Shown here piece after piece: positions 8,894 through 19,023 of a DNA stretch of 64,000 nt. The stretch is from NCBI RefSeq assembly GCF_015277875.1, contig NZ_CP063814.1, forward strand, positions 1,674,001 to 1,738,000, written 5' to 3'. This DNA is from Microbacterium luteum. Lineage in GTDB: Bacteria; Actinomycetota; Actinomycetes; Actinomycetales; Microbacteriaceae. The notes under the pieces are model-generated. The model searched no databases, was not told the DNA's origin, and was given only the letters and a program-made list of their open reading frames with translations. The stretch's first letter is position 1. Each line of letters begins with the position of its first letter. Position numbers and translations under genes: made by a program.

Positions 8894-10753
8894 ATGTCAC
8901 CGCGCGCACTCGAGCCCCTGCAGCCTTCCGCGACTCCACCGGAGTCGATCCGGAATTTCTGCATCATCGCCCACATCGACCACGGCAAGTCGACGCTCGC
9001 CGACCGGATGCTCCAGATCACCGGGGTGGTCGCTGATCGTGACATGCGCGCGCAGTACCTGGATCGCATGGACATCGAGCGCGAGCGCGGCATCACGATC
9101 AAGTCGCAGGCCGTGCGGATGCCGTGGGCCGTCACGGGCGACGACGGTATGGAGCAGGCCTTCGCCCTCAACATGATCGACACCCCCGGCCACGTCGACT
9201 TCACCTACGAGGTCTCGCGCTCGCTCGCGGCGTGCGAAGGTGCCATCCTGCTCGTCGACGCGGCACAGGGCATCGAAGCCCAGACGCTCGCGAATCTCTA
9301 CCTGGCGCTCGAGAACGACCTGCAGATCATTCCGGTCCTGAACAAGATCGATCTGCCGGCAGCGGATCCCGACAAGTTCGCCGCTGAACTGGCGGGTCTC
9401 ATCGGCGGCGACCCCGACGACGTGCTGCGTGTGAGCGGGAAGACCGGTGTCGGGGTCGAGGCGCTTCTGGACCGTCTGGTTGAGAAGATCCCTGCTCCCG
9501 TGGGAGACGCGGACGCCCCGGCCCGAGCCATGATCTTCGACTCCGTCTACGACTCCTACCGCGGTGTGGTCACCTACGTGCGCATGGTCGACGGCAAGCT
9601 CCAGCCCCGCCAGCGCATCCAGATGATGTCGACGCGTGCGACCCACGACCTCCTGGAGATCGGGGTTTCCAGCCCCGAACCGATCCCCACGCAGGGCCTC
9701 GGAGTGGGGGAGGTGGGCTACCTCATCACCGGTGTGAAGGATGTGCGGCAGTCCAAGGTCGGCGACACCATCACCGATCAGCGCAAGCCCGCGGCCGACG
9801 CCCTCCCGGGGTACACCGATCCGAAGCCGATGGTCTTCTCCGGCATCTACCCGATCGACGGGAGCGACTACGCGGATCTGCGCGAAGCGCTCGACAAGCT
9901 GAAGCTCTCGGATGCGTCTCTGCAGTACGAGCCGGAGACCTCGGTGGCCCTCGGATTCGGCTTCCGCTGCGGGTTTCTCGGACTGCTGCATCTGGAGATC
10001 ATCACCGAGCGGCTCACGCGCGAGTTCGGACTCGATCTCATCACCACGGCACCCTCGGTGACGTACGACGTGATGACCGACACGGGTGAGACGGTCACCG
10101 TCACGAATCCGAGCGAGTATCCCGACGGGCGTGTCGCAGAGGTCTCGGAGCCGGTCGTCAAGGTCGGGATCCTGCTTCCCAAGGACTACGTCGGAACCGT
10201 GATGGAGCTCTGCCAGGCCAGGCGCGGCTCGCTGCTCGGCATGGACTACCTCAGTGAGGATCGCGTGGAGCTGCGCTACAATATGCCGCTGGGCGAGATC
10301 GTCTTCGACTTCTTCGATCAGCTGAAGTCGAAGACACAGGGATACGCGAGTCTCGACTACGAGCCGGCCGGTTCGCAGACCGCCGACCTGGTGAAGGTCG
10401 ACATCCTCCTGCAGGGCGAGAAGGTCGATGCGTTCAGCTCGATCGTGCATCGGGAGAAGGCGTACGGCTACGGCACGATGATGACCGAGCGGCTGCGCAA
10501 GCTGATTCCCCGCCAGCAGTTCGAGGTGCCGATCCAGGCGGCCATCGGCGCGCGGATCATCGCCCGTGAGAACATTCGCGCCATTCGCAAGGACGTGCTG
10601 GCCAAGTGCTACGGCGGCGACATCTCCCGCAAGCGCAAGCTGCTGGAGAAGCAGAAGGAGGGCAAGAAGCGCATGAAGATGGTCGGTCGCGTCGAAGTGC
10701 CCCAGGAGGCGTTCATCGCCGCGCTGTCCGGTGACGTCGAGACGAAGAAGTAG
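8894..10753 (+). CDS. lepA: Elongation factor 4 (back-translocating GTPase LepA)
   Basis: 619 residues, typical LepA length. GTPase motifs are G1 [10 protein letters not shown]2 RGITI, G3 DTPGH and G4 NKID in order. LepA-specific C-terminal features include the DYEPAG segment and the lysine-rich stretch [20 protein letters not shown] near the end. EF4 acts on elongating ribosomes and influences initiation and biogenesis; it is dispensable in most bacteria under good conditions. The start at 8894 has TAGAAT ending nine bases upstream and no clear ribosome binding site, so the leader is absent or only a few bases long. Confidence 0.97.
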   Translation: MSPRALEPLQPSATPPESIRNFCIIAHIDHGKSTLADRMLQITGVVADRDMRAQYLDRMDIERERGITIKSQAVRMPWAVTGDDGMEQAFALNMIDTPGHVDFTYEVSRSLAACEGAILLVDAAQGIEAQTLANLYLALENDLQIIPVLNKIDLPAADPDKFAAELAGLIGGDPDDVLRVSGKTGVGVEALLDRLVEKIPAPVGDADAPARAMIFDSVYDSYRGVVTYVRMVDGKLQPRQRIQMMSTRATHDLLEIGVSSPEPIPTQGLGVGEVGYLITGVKDVRQSKVGDTITDQRKPAADALPGYTDPKPMVFSGIYPIDGSDYADLREALDKLKLSDASLQYEPETSVALGFGFRCGFLGLLHLEIITERLTREFGLDLITTAPSVTYDVMTDTGETVTVTNPSEYPDGRVAEVSEPVVKVGILLPKDYVGTVMELCQARRGSLLGMDYLSEDRVELRYNMPLGEIVFDFFDQLKSKTQGYASLDYEPAGSQTADLVKVDILLQGEKVDAFSSIVHREKAYGYGTMMTERLRKLIPRQQFEVPIQAAIGARIIARENIRAIRKDVLAKCYGGDISRKRKLLEKQKEGKKRMKMVGRVEVPQEAFIAALSGDVETKK

Positions 10754-10804
10754 GAGCTTCCGGCACTCACCGGATGCTCGGGAGCGGATCGGTAGGCTCG
10801 ACAC

Positions 10805-11455
10805 ATGCGCCGCGGAACCTTCAAGGACGACACGGTCGACTACGCAGCCGTCGGGGCGACGCAGGCGCCTGACCTCATGCACTTCCCGCCGGAGCGGAGC
10901 ATCCCCGCCGAGCAGGCGTGGCGGATCGGATCGGGGGAGTCGCGCTTCCGCAGCGCGGGCGAATCGCTGCTGTCATGGACGGCGCAGCGCGGGTCGGGAC
11001 TCACCCTCAGCGATGTGCGCCCCGCGCCCGGGCCGATGTACTCGGGCGTGAGCTTCGATGCCGAGGGCGCACCGATCGCACCCAGTCGCACCGAGGCGGA
11101 TCAGCGGTTCGACACCGACGGCACCCCGTTCGTCGGTGCGGGCACCTCCATCCGGCTCGCCGGCCGAGTCGCGGGCATGAGCGTCGACGCGGAACTCCGG
11201 GTCATCTTCGCGGTGGAGGAGCCGCGACGGATCGGCTTCGCCCTCGGCACGGTGGGCGGCTCGGTCGTCAGCGGCGAGGAATCCTTCATGATCGAATGGC
11301 ACGACAACGACGAAGTCTGGTTCACCGTTCGCGCCTTCGATGCGCCGCGCGCGACGCTGTACCGACTGATCCCCGCTCTGACGCGCCGCCGGCGTCGCGA
11401 ACTCTTCACGCGCTATCTGCGGGCGATCTCGCCGCTGTACACGACGCCCGCGTGA
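10805..11455 (+). CDS. DUF1990 family protein
   Basis: 216 residues. The pattern near the N-terminus (GTFKDDTVDYAAVGAT), the central GTVGGSVVSGEESF and the ending TLYRLIPALTRRRRR match the actinobacterial/plant DUF1990 family. No enzymatic role is established for the family. No signal peptide or membrane segment is visible. It lies between lepA and hemW. TAGGCT at 10793-10798 followed by six bases and the ATG indicates its own leaderless promoter rather than read-through from lepA alone. Confidence 0.8.
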   Translation: MRRGTFKDDTVDYAAVGATQAPDLMHFPPERSIPAEQAWRIGSGESRFRSAGESLLSWTAQRGSGLTLSDVRPAPGPMYSGVSFDAEGAPIAPSRTEADQRFDTDGTPFVGAGTSIRLAGRVAGMSVDAELRVIFAVEEPRRIGFALGTVGGSVVSGEESFMIEWHDNDEVWFTVRAFDAPRATLYRLIPALTRRRRRELFTRYLRAISPLYTTPA

Positions 11456-11474
11456 GTGCGGATCGAGCGCGCTG

Positions 11475-12692
11475 ATGGGCGCTGCGCTCCCTCTCGGTGA
11501 TCCCGCTCCCGCGGACGGGATGCTGCCCGATGATCTCGTCCTCGGCGGCGCGACCGCCTTCGGCGCGTATCTGCACGTGCCGTTCTGTCGCGTGCGCTGC
11601 GGATACTGCGATTTCAACACCTATACGGCCGGGGAGCTGCGCGGTGCGCGGCAGGACGCGTACGCCGACACGCTCTTGGACGAGGTGCGGCTCGCAGGAC
11701 GGGTTCTGGCCCATCGCGGGCCGTTGCGGGAGGCGTCGACGGTGTTCTTCGGCGGCGGGACCCCGACCCTCCTGCCTGCCGGCGACCTCGCTCGCATGCT
11801 CGAGGGGATCCGAGACACCTTCGGGATCGCGAACGGCGCGGAGGTGACCGTGGAGGCCAATCCCGACACGGTCACCCGCGCCGTCGTCGACGAGCTCGCC
11901 GACGCCGGCGTCACCCGCATGTCGATCGGCATGCAGTCTGCGGTCCCGCACGTGCTCGCCGCTCTCGATCGCACGCACCGACCGGAGAACGTCGGCCAGG
12001 CCGTGGCTGCCGCGCGCGCCGCGGGTTTGGGGGTGAGCATCGACCTGATCTACGGCGCGCCGGGGGAGAGCCTCTCGGATTGGTCGCGCTCGATCGACGC
12101 GGCGGTCGCCCTGGAGCCGGACCACATCTCCGCCTACGCCCTGATCATCGAGGACGGCACCAAGCTCGCGCGCCAGATCCGGCGCGGCGAGGTGCCGGCA
12201 CCCGACGACGACCTGCAGGCGGACATGTACGAGGCCGCCGAGACGGCCTTCGCCGCGGCGGGCCTGGAGTGGTATGAAGTCTCCAACTGGGCACGGCGGG
12301 AATCCGACCGGTCGAAGCACAACCTCGCCTATTGGCGGGGTACGGACTGGTGGGGGTTCGGGCCCGGCGCGCACAGCCACATCGGCGGCCTCCGCTGGTG
12401 GAACGTCAAGCACCCCGCCGCATACGCCGCGCGGCTGAGCGAGGGTTCGTCTCCCGCGGCCGGGCGCGAGCGACCGGACCGTTCCTCGCGGGACCTCGAG
12501 ACCGTGCTGCTGCGTTCGCGTATCCGCGAGGGGCTCCCGATCGCGCTCGTGCCCCGCGACCGACGCGGCGCGGTGCCGGGGCTCATCGCCGACGGCCTGA
12601 TCGATGGGGCCAGCGCGATCGGCGGCACGATCGTGCTCACCCTTCGCGGCCGGCTGCTCGCCGACGCCGTCGTGCGCGCCCTCACGGACTGA
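11475..12692 (+). CDS. hemW: Radical SAM heme chaperone HemW (formerly annotated as coproporphyrinogen III oxidase-like)
   Basis: 405 residues. The radical SAM cluster motif is CRVRCGYCDF, a CxxxCxxC followed by the phenylalanine typical of HemW (true HemN has CxxxCxxCxC). Downstream are the SAM-binding GGGTPTLLP and EANPDT and the C-terminal HemW domain (RSKHNLAYWRGTDWWGFGPG, continuing with GAHS). HemW binds heme and delivers it to target proteins. It is conserved next to hrcA in Actinobacteria. The short gap from DUF1990 (19 bases) suggests co-transcription. Confidence 0.93.
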   Translation: MGAALPLGDPAPADGMLPDDLVLGGATAFGAYLHVPFCRVRCGYCDFNTYTAGELRGARQDAYADTLLDEVRLAGRVLAHRGPLREASTVFFGGGTPTLLPAGDLARMLEGIRDTFGIANGAEVTVEANPDTVTRAVVDELADAGVTRMSIGMQSAVPHVLAALDRTHRPENVGQAVAAARAAGLGVSIDLIYGAPGESLSDWSRSIDAAVALEPDHISAYALIIEDGTKLARQIRRGEVPAPDDDLQADMYEAAETAFAAAGLEWYEVSNWARRESDRSKHNLAYWRGTDWWGFGPGAHSHIGGLRWWNVKHPAAYAARLSEGSSPAAGRERPDRSSRDLETVLLRSRIREGLPIALVPRDRRGAVPGLIADGLIDGASAIGGTIVLTLRGRLLADAVVRALTD

Positions 12693-12729
12693 CGGGCGGG
12701 CCCGACGCGCGCTCCGGCGGTCGGCGCGA

Positions 12730-12761
12730 TAGAATTGGCACTCACTCGAGACGAGTGCCAG
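12730..12761 (+). promoter_or_regulatory. hrcA promoter with CIRCE operator
   Basis: The inverted repeat TTGGCACTC (12735-12743), nine spacer bases, GAGTGCCAG (12753-12761) matches the CIRCE operator bound by HrcA. A -10-like TAGAAT (12730-12735) overlaps its left arm, so the operator covers the transcription start. Binding of HrcA here would give autorepression of hrcA-dnaJ. Confidence 0.93.
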
Positions 12762-12791
12762 TGCACGCCGGACACGTATGCGGGAGGATCC

Positions 12792-13835
12792 ATGGTCAGC
12801 GCACGCGGACTGGAAGTCCTCCGCGCGATCGTGCAGGACTACGTCGAGACGCGCGAGCCGGTCGGCAGCAAGTCCATCGTGGAGCGTCACGCCTTCGGGG
12901 TGTCGGCGGCCACGATCCGCAACGACATGGCGATGCTCGAGGACGAGGACCTCATCGCCGCACCGCACACCTCGTCCGGACGGATACCCACCGACAAGGG
13001 GTATCGCGTCTTCGTCGACCACCTCGCCGAGGTGCGTCCGCTCTCGCCCGCGCAGCGGACGGCCATCGCCGCCTTCCTCGAAGCGCCGGGAGATCTCGAC
13101 GACCTCATGGTGCGCACGGTCCGGGCGCTGACCCAGCTGACCGGCCAGGTCGCCATCGTGCAGTATCCCTCCTTCGCCCAGGCGCATGTGTCCCACATCG
13201 AGCTGGTCGGGCTGGATGCGGGGCGCATGCTCGTTGTGATCGTCACCGACACCGGCCGCGTGTCGCAGCGGCTCGTCTTCCTCCCGCGCGATCCCGCCGA
13301 GGACGAGATCGTGCGCCTGCGGGCGGCGATCGCCGATCTCATCGTCGGCCGCCCCATCCGGGACGGTGCACACGCGATCGCCGAACGCCTTGCTTCGGCT
13401 GGAGGCGACCACCGCTCGCCCGATGACGCTGTGATCGACGTGATCGCGATGACCGTCGCGGAGGAACTCGACGAATTCCGGCAGGACAGACTCGTGATGG
13501 CGGGAACGGCCAATCTCGCACGGCGCGAGTCGGATTTCCGCGGAAGCATCTATCCGTTGCTCGAGGCGATCGAGGAGCAGGTGACGCTCATGCGCCTCAT
13601 GGGGGAGATGGTGGCCGACGAGCACGGTCTCGCCGCGAGCATCGGACGCGAGAACGAGCCCTTCGGTCTCGCGGAGGCGTCGGTCGTCGCGGGCGAGTAC
13701 GACGCGTCCGGTGCCCGGGCGCGTGTCGGCGTGCTCGGGCCGACTCGCATGGACTATCCGAGCAACCTCGCATCGGTGCGCGCGGTGGCGCGCTACCTGT
13801 CGCGGCTGCTCGAAGAAGACGAAGGCGCCCGCTGA
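12792..13835 (+). CDS. hrcA: Heat-inducible transcription repressor HrcA
   Basis: 347 residues from an ATG preceded by GGGAGG; an in-frame ATG-like start lies 19 codons upstream inside the operator and is rejected. The N-terminal winged helix contains [12 protein letters not shown] and [14 protein letters not shown], the recognition region. The dimerization domain contains [18 protein letters not shown]. HrcA represses class I heat-shock genes at CIRCE and is folded by GroEL, linking repression to chaperone availability. The CIRCE element just upstream shows self-regulation. Confidence 0.97.
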   Translation: MVSARGLEVLRAIVQDYVETREPVGSKSIVERHAFGVSAATIRNDMAMLEDEDLIAAPHTSSGRIPTDKGYRVFVDHLAEVRPLSPAQRTAIAAFLEAPGDLDDLMVRTVRALTQLTGQVAIVQYPSFAQAHVSHIELVGLDAGRMLVVIVTDTGRVSQRLVFLPRDPAEDEIVRLRAAIADLIVGRPIRDGAHAIAERLASAGGDHRSPDDAVIDVIAMTVAEELDEFRQDRLVMAGTANLARRESDFRGSIYPLLEAIEEQVTLMRLMGEMVADEHGLAASIGRENEPFGLAEASVVAGEYDASGARARVGVLGPTRMDYPSNLASVRAVARYLSRLLEEDEGAR

Positions 13836-13884
13836 GGCGCTCGAACACAGACGATCCCGTGGCGACACGGGTGGGAAGGCGAAC

Positions 13885-15006
13885 GTGGCTGACCACTACG
13901 AAGTGCTGGGTGTCTCGCGAGACGCGAGCCCCGACGAGATCAAGAAGGCCTACCGGCGATTGGCGCGGGAGCTGCACCCCGACGTGAACCCGGGGGATGA
14001 CGCCGCCGAGCGGTTCAAGTCGGTGACGCACGCGTACGACGTGCTGAGCGATCCCGATCAGCGAGCACGCTACGACATGGGCGGCGACTCGCCGTTCGGC
14101 GGTGGTGGCGCCGCCGGATTCGGCTCCTTCGGCGACATCTTCGAGACCTTCTTCGGTGCCGCCGGGGGCGGCGGCTCGCGGGGTCCGCGTCCCCGCTCCC
14201 GCCGTGAGCGGGGACAGGATGCGCTCGTGCGCGTCACGCTCGATCTCGGCGACGTCGTGTTCGGCGTCCACCGCGACATCGAGGTCGACACAGCGGTGCT
14301 GTGCGAGACCTGCGACGGCTCCTGCTGCCAGCCGAACACGCAGCCGGTCACGTGCGACATCTGCCACGGCTCGGGCCACGTCCAGCAGCAGGTGCGGAGC
14401 CTGCTCGGCAATGTCGTGACGAACGCGCCCTGCCGGGTGTGCCAGGGTTACGGAACGACCATCCCCTACCCGTGCGCGACCTGCCAGGGGCAGGGGCGGG
14501 TTCGGGCACGTCGCACCGTGTCCCTCGACATCCCCGCGGGCGTGGAGACCGGCCTGCGGCTGCAGCTCCCCGGCTCGGGAGAGGTGGGACAGGCCGGTGG
14601 CCCCAACGGCGACCTCTACATCGAGGTGTCGGTGAAGGACCACGAGACCTTCAGCCGCGAGGGGGATGACCTGCTGGCGACGTTGGAGGTGTCCATGCCC
14701 GATGCCATCCTCGGCACGACGACGACCATCGAGTCACTCGACGGCACGGTCGACCTGGAGATCCGGCCGGGTGTGCAGGCGGGCGATGTCCTGACCATCA
14801 AGGGGCGGGGCATCACCCCGTTGCGCGGCAGCCAGCGGGGCGACCTCCGCGTCGGAGTGCACGTCGTGACCCCGACCCGCCTGGACCACAAGGAGCGGGC
14901 GCTCATCGAGGACTTCGCCAAGCGGACGAAAGCGCCCGCGCCCAAGCTCGCGGAATTCCACCAGGGCCTGTTCGCGAGGCTGCGGGACCGCCTCCGGAAC
15001 GGCTGA
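13885..15006 (+). CDS. dnaJ: Chaperone DnaJ (DnaJ2 type, hrcA-linked)
   Basis: 373 residues from a GTG 49 bases after hrcA. Domains: J domain with HPD ([12 protein letters not shown]), a short Gly/Phe-rich region ([20 protein letters not shown]), a cysteine-rich zinc domain (four CxxC units, about residues 138-210) and a C-terminal substrate-binding domain. DnaJ delivers substrates to DnaK and stimulates its ATPase. The first zinc repeat is CETCDGSCC, with a cysteine where the repeat normally has its second glycine. Being in the hrcA operon makes it the second actinobacterial DnaJ, distinct from the dnaK-grpE-linked copy expected elsewhere. Confidence 0.95.
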   Translation: MADHYEVLGVSRDASPDEIKKAYRRLARELHPDVNPGDDAAERFKSVTHAYDVLSDPDQRARYDMGGDSPFGGGGAAGFGSFGDIFETFFGAAGGGGSRGPRPRSRRERGQDALVRVTLDLGDVVFGVHRDIEVDTAVLCETCDGSCCQPNTQPVTCDICHGSGHVQQQVRSLLGNVVTNAPCRVCQGYGTTIPYPCATCQGQGRVRARRTVSLDIPAGVETGLRLQLPGSGEVGQAGGPNGDLYIEVSVKDHETFSREGDDLLATLEVSMPDAILGTTTTIESLDGTVDLEIRPGVQAGDVLTIKGRGITPLRGSQRGDLRVGVHVVTPTRLDHKERALIEDFAKRTKAPAPKLAEFHQGLFARLRDRLRNG

Positions 15007-15009
15007 CCG

Positions 15010-15744
15010 ATGCCGCTGCACTTCGTCGTCGACGGGGACACCGCGCTCGACGGTGACGAGGTCGTGCTCACGGGGCCCGAGGCGCATCACGCCGCCGTCG
15101 TGCGTCGGGTGCGCGTCGGTGAGGCCGTGACCGTCGGCGACGGCCGCGGCGCATGGCTGTCGGGTGAGGTCGCCGCGGCCTCGCCGCAGCGGGTCGCCGT
15201 CGTCATCACGCACCGGCGGACGGTGCCCGCGGCCGCTCCTCGACTCGTGCTGGTGCAGGCTCTCGCGAAGGGCGACAGGGACGAGCTCGCCGTGCAGGCC
15301 GCCACCGAGATCGGTGCGGATGCGATCATCCCGTGGCAGGCCTCGCGCAGCGTCTCCCGCTGGCAGGGCGCGAAGATCGAGAAGGGCCGTGCGCGATGGT
15401 CCTCGATCGTGCGGGAAGCGGCCAAGCAGGCGCATCGCGCCTGGATCCCCGAGGTGACCGCCCCGGTGTCGACCGCCGACCTCGCCGCGCGCGCGGAGCA
15501 CGCGCGACTGCTCGTGCTCGTCCCCGACGCCGCCGACCCGCTCACCGGTGTCTTCCTCGATCCGCAAGACACCACCGACGTGCTCGTGATCGTCGGACCG
15601 GAGGGCGGGCTGACGCCCGAGGAGGTCGATCGGCTGGGCTCGGCCGGAGCGCGGCCGGTGCGACTCGGGGAGAATGTGCTGCGCACCTCCACCGCCGGAC
15701 CCGCGGCGCTCGCGCTGGCCAGTGCGGCGCTGCACCGCTGGTGA
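15010..15744 (+). CDS. rsmE: 16S rRNA (uracil(1498)-N(3))-methyltransferase
   Basis: 244 residues, starting three bases after dnaJ. The N-terminal PUA-like part contains TGPEAHHAAVVRRVRVG. The C-terminal SPOUT (trefoil knot) domain contains IVGPEGGLTPEEVD and LGENVLRTSTAGPAAL, which form the SAM-binding knot. The enzyme methylates U1498 near the decoding site of assembled 30S subunits. The hrcA-dnaJ-rsmE order is conserved in Gram-positive bacteria. Confidence 0.95.
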   Translation: MPLHFVVDGDTALDGDEVVLTGPEAHHAAVVRRVRVGEAVTVGDGRGAWLSGEVAAASPQRVAVVITHRRTVPAAAPRLVLVQALAKGDRDELAVQAATEIGADAIIPWQASRSVSRWQGAKIEKGRARWSSIVREAAKQAHRAWIPEVTAPVSTADLAARAEHARLLVLVPDAADPLTGVFLDPQDTTDVLVIVGPEGGLTPEEVDRLGSAGARPVRLGENVLRTSTAGPAALALASAALHRW

Positions 15745-15790
15745 CCGGACCTCACGCCGCGGCGGCGGCGGGCGCCGATAGACTCGCGGT

Positions 15791-16138
15791 ATGACGGAAT
15801 CGTCTGTTTTCACCCGCATCCTGCGTGGCGAGATCCCCGCGGAGATCATCGCCCAGACCGACAACGCCTTCGCGATCCGCGACATCGCACCGCAGGCGCC
15901 GGTTCACCTGCTCGTGATCCCGAAGACCGAGCGGTACCGCGATGTCGTCGAGCTGGCCGAAGGCGACCCCGCACTGCTCGCCGAGGTGGTCGGACTGGCG
16001 CGCACGGTCGCCGACGAGCACGCGGACGGCCAGTTCCGTCTCGTGTTCAACACCGGCGCTGCCGCCGGGCAGACCGTCTTCCACGTGCACGCCCATGTGC
16101 TCGCCGGACAGTTGGAGGAGAAGACCCTCGGTGCCTGA
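15791..16138 (+). CDS. HIT-family purine nucleoside phosphoramidase-like protein
   Basis: 115 residues. The histidine triad HVHAHVL near the C-terminus is the catalytic signature. The N-terminal region FTRILRGEIPAEII is typical of HinT proteins, which hydrolyse AMP conjugated to lysine and other amines. TAGACT at 15779-15784 lies exactly six bases before the ATG, pointing to a leaderless internal promoter in the operon. The stop codon overlaps the start of phoH by eight bases. Confidence 0.93.
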   Translation: MTESSVFTRILRGEIPAEIIAQTDNAFAIRDIAPQAPVHLLVIPKTERYRDVVELAEGDPALLAEVVGLARTVADEHADGQFRLVFNTGAAAGQTVFHVHAHVLAGQLEEKTLGA

Positions 16139-17210
16139 TCAGGAACCCACCGTCGACCGCGTCTACGCGGACGGCGTCGCGATGGTGCAGCTTCTCGGCC
16201 CGCAGGACCGTCTGCTGCGAGTCGTCGAGCGCGAGCACCCGGAGGTGGATGTGCACGTGCGCGGCAACGAGATCACGCTCACGGGCGGAGCCGGCGCCGT
16301 CGCGTCGGCGCGCACGCTCGTCGACGAGCTCCTCGCCATGACCAGAGCCGGCCACGACATGGCACCGACCGACGTGTCCTCGAGCAGCCGCATCCTTCGC
16401 GCCGACGGCGGCATGCGACCGTCCGAGGTGCTCGGCGAGCAGATCCTGTCGTCGCGGGGGAAGGTGATCCGCCCGAAGACCCTCGGGCAGAAGGCCTATG
16501 TCGACGCCATCGACGAGAACACGATCGTCTTCGGCATCGGCCCGGCCGGAACCGGCAAGACCTACCTGGCGATGGCGAAGGCCGTGCAGGCGCTTCACCG
16601 CAAGGAGGTCAGCCGCATCATCCTCACGCGGCCCGCGGTCGAGGCGGGGGAGCGACTGGGGTTCCTCCCCGGCACCCTGACGGACAAGATCGATCCGTAT
16701 CTGCGCCCGCTGTACGACGCCCTGAACGAGATGATGGATCCCGAGATCGTGCCGAAGCTCATGGCGACCGGCACCATCGAGGTGGCGCCGCTGGCGTACA
16801 TGCGCGGACGGACGCTCAACGACTCCTTCGTGGTGCTCGACGAGGCGCAGAACACCACGCCCGAGCAGATGAAGATGTTCCTCACGCGTCTCGGCTTCGG
16901 CACCCGCATGGTCGTGACCGGCGACATCACGCAGGTCGACCTGCCCCAGGGCGCCTCGGGTCTGCGGCTGGTCACGCGCGTCCTCGGTGACGTGGACGAC
17001 ATCCACTTCTCCCACCTCACCAGCGAGGACGTCGTGCGCCACACCTTGGTCGGGCGCATCGTCGACGCGTACAGCGAGTACGACGAGAGGCGGCTCGCCG
17101 CGCGGCGCGAGCGCGACGAGGCCACCGAGTTCGCCAACCGGGCGGAGCGCCGCGCCGCGGACCGGCCCAGCAGGCCGCGCGACCACCTTCCGAAACGAGG
17201 ACGCTCATGA
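16131..17210 (+). CDS. phoH: PhoH family ATPase/RNA-binding protein
   Basis: 359 residues from a GTG at 16131, chosen because it overlaps the HIT gene by eight bases and has GAGGAGAAG inside that gene as ribosome binding site. Walker A is GPAGTGKTYLAMA, Walker B VVLDEAQNT. An N-terminal KH-like segment precedes the ATPase. PhoH with YbeY and Era is linked to rRNA and ribosome maturation, and the three genes lie in order here. The C-terminus is a charged, probably disordered tail (RAERRAADRPSRPRDH). Confidence 0.93.
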   Translation: MPDQEPTVDRVYADGVAMVQLLGPQDRLLRVVEREHPEVDVHVRGNEITLTGGAGAVASARTLVDELLAMTRAGHDMAPTDVSSSSRILRADGGMRPSEVLGEQILSSRGKVIRPKTLGQKAYVDAIDENTIVFGIGPAGTGKTYLAMAKAVQALHRKEVSRIILTRPAVEAGERLGFLPGTLTDKIDPYLRPLYDALNEMMDPEIVPKLMATGTIEVAPLAYMRGRTLNDSFVVLDEAQNTTPEQMKMFLTRLGFGTRMVVTGDITQVDLPQGASGLRLVTRVLGDVDDIHFSHLTSEDVVRHTLVGRIVDAYSEYDERRLAARRERDEATEFANRAERRAADRPSRPRDHLPKRGRS

Positions 17211-17674
17211 CCATCGAGATCACGAACGAATCGGGCGTCGCGATCGACGAGACCGTTCTGCTGCGTCTCATGGAGCACGACCTCGCCGAGCTCCGGGTCA
17301 GTCCCGACGCGGATCTGGCGATCCTCCTCGTGGACGAGGGGGCGATGGAGGCGCTGCATGTGCAGTGGATGGATGAGCCCGGACCGACGGACGTGCTGAG
17401 CTTCCCGATGGACGAGCTGCGCCCGGGCACCGAAGACGCACCCACACCGGCGGGGCTCCTGGGCGACATCGTGCTGTGCCCCCAGGTCGCCGAGACGCAG
17501 GCGATCGCCGCGAAGCACTCGACGATGGACGAGATCGTCATGCTGACCACGCACGGCCTGCTGCACCTGCTGGGGTTCGATCACGCCGAGCCCGACGAGG
17601 AGCGGGAGATGTTCGGCCTGCAGCGCGACCTCATCGCGTCGTTCCAGGCGGCCGAGCGTCGCCGCCGCGCATGA
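17207..17674 (+). CDS. ybeY: Endoribonuclease YbeY (rRNA maturation factor)
   Basis: 155 residues. The zinc site H-x3-H-x5-H is visible in THGLLHLLGFDH. PTDVLSFPMDE is the other family signature. YbeY takes part in 16S rRNA 3'-end maturation and 70S quality control. The ATGA overlap with phoH and with the next gene indicates translational coupling. Confidence 0.96.
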   Translation: MTIEITNESGVAIDETVLLRLMEHDLAELRVSPDADLAILLVDEGAMEALHVQWMDEPGPTDVLSFPMDELRPGTEDAPTPAGLLGDIVLCPQVAETQAIAAKHSTMDEIVMLTTHGLLHLLGFDHAEPDEEREMFGLQRDLIASFQAAERRRRA

Positions 17675-19023
17675 CCGAGGCACTCCTTCTCATCGCGGCG
17701 GTTCTGCTGCTGGCGTTCGGCGGGCTCATGGCCGCCGTCGACGCCGCCCTGAGCGTCACCTCCCGCGCCGACCTCGAGGAGCTCGGCGAAGACGGTCGCA
17801 GCACCGTCGCGCTCCGGCGCATCGCAGCCGACCCGGACGCGCATTCCACCGCCGTCGCCTTCATCCGCGTCGTCGTGGACACGACCGCGGCGGTGCTGGT
17901 GACCGTCTCGTTCACCCTCCTGTTCGAGAACCTCTTCTGGGCGACGCTCGCGGCGGCCGTGCTCATGTCGGGCATCTCCTTCGTCGTGGTCGGTGCGAGC
18001 CCCAGGAACTTCGGCCGGCAGCACGCCCGGGGCCTCCTGCGCGGGGCAGCGCCGATCGTGCGCGGCGTGCGGATCATGCTCGGTCCCCTCGCGCACGGTC
18101 TCGTGCTCCTCGGCAACCGGGTGACCCCCGGTGTGGCCCGCGGTGCGTCGTTCGCCTCCGAAGAGCAGCTGCTCAGCATGGTGGACGAGGCGGCCTCGCG
18201 CGACCTCATCGAAGAAGACGATCGCGAGCTCATCCACTCCGTCTTCGACTTCACCGACCGATACGTGCGCGAACTCATGGTGCCGCGCACCGACATGGTG
18301 ACCGTCGACGCCGACGCGACCACGCGCGACGCGATGGCGATCTTCCTCGACCGCGGCGTGTCGCGCATTCCGCTCATGGACGACGATGCCGACGACGTCG
18401 TGGGGGTGCTGTACCTGAAGGACCTCGTGCAGTTCGGCTTCCGCGACGAGACCGGCTGGCGCGACACCCCGGTGGCGCGCATCGCCCGCCGCGCCGTGTT
18501 CGTGCCGGAGTCGATGAAGGCCGAGACGCTCCTGCAGCAGATGAAGCGCGACAGTGTGCACGTGTGCATGGTCGTCGATGAGTACGGCGGTGTGTCGGGG
18601 CTCGTGACCCTCGAGGACATCATCGAGGAGCTGGTCGGCGACATCTCGGACGAGTACGACCCCCGAGCGGATGAGATCACGCCGCTCGAGCACGGTCGAT
18701 TCCGCGTGAGCGCCCGGCTCGGGCTGGACGAGGTCGGCGAGCTGTTCGATCTCGAGCTCGAGGACGAGGACGTCGATTCGATCGGCGGCCTCCTGGGCAA
18801 GGCGCTCGGACGCGTGCCGCAACCGGGTTCGACGGTGGAGGTCGGCGGTCTCGTGATCACCGGCGGTGCCTCGCGCGGACGGGGGCGCGGCATCTCATCG
18901 GTCTTCGTCGCCCGGTCGGACAAGCCGCGGTCCGACAAGACCGAACCCCGCACGGGTGAGATCCCCGTTCCTCAGACATCCACCGGCGAGATCCGGATCA
19001 TCCGAAGAGGCGATGGCGCATGA
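17671..19023 (+). CDS. Hemolysin-family membrane protein with DUF21, CBS pair and CorC/HlyC domains
   Basis: 450 residues. N-terminal DUF21-like transmembrane domain of about three to four helices; a CBS pair from about residue 195 (RYVRELMVPRTDMVTVDAD to VVGVLYLKDLVQF and VCMVVDEYGGVSGLVTLEDI); CorC/HlyC transporter-associated domain at the C-terminus. The family is related to CNNM/CorB magnesium transporters, for which Mg2+/cation transport is the best guess; the name hemolysin is historical. The start ATGA at 17671 overlaps ybeY; the frame continues upstream but without family similarity. Confidence 0.9.
   Translation: MTEALLLIAAVLLLAFGGLMAAVDAALSVTSRADLEELGEDGRSTVALRRIAADPDAHSTAVAFIRVVVDTTAAVLVTVSFTLLFENLFWATLAAAVLMSGISFVVVGASPRNFGRQHARGLLRGAAPIVRGVRIMLGPLAHGLVLLGNRVTPGVARGASFASEEQLLSMVDEAASRDLIEEDDRELIHSVFDFTDRYVRELMVPRTDMVTVDADATTRDAMAIFLDRGVSRIPLMDDDADDVVGVLYLKDLVQFGFRDETGWRDTPVARIARRAVFVPESMKAETLLQQMKRDSVHVCMVVDEYGGVSGLVTLEDIIEELVGDISDEYDPRADEITPLEHGRFRVSARLGLDEVGELFDLELEDEDVDSIGGLLGKALGRVPQPGSTVEVGGLVITGGASRGRGRGISSVFVARSDKPRSDKTEPRTGEIPVPQTSTGEIRIIRRGDGA

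Noticed and set aside
8897..10882. A 661-codon open frame on the - strand
   Set aside because: Antisense of lepA; no domain; His/Arg/Asp-rich shadow composition.
12735..12791. Upstream extension of hrcA by 19 codons
   Set aside because: Would place the start inside the CIRCE operator; the ATG at 12792 has GGGAGG and fits the family start.
11406..13868. An 820-codon open frame on the - strand
   Set aside because: Runs antisense through hemW and hrcA, including the CIRCE operator; no recognisable domain.
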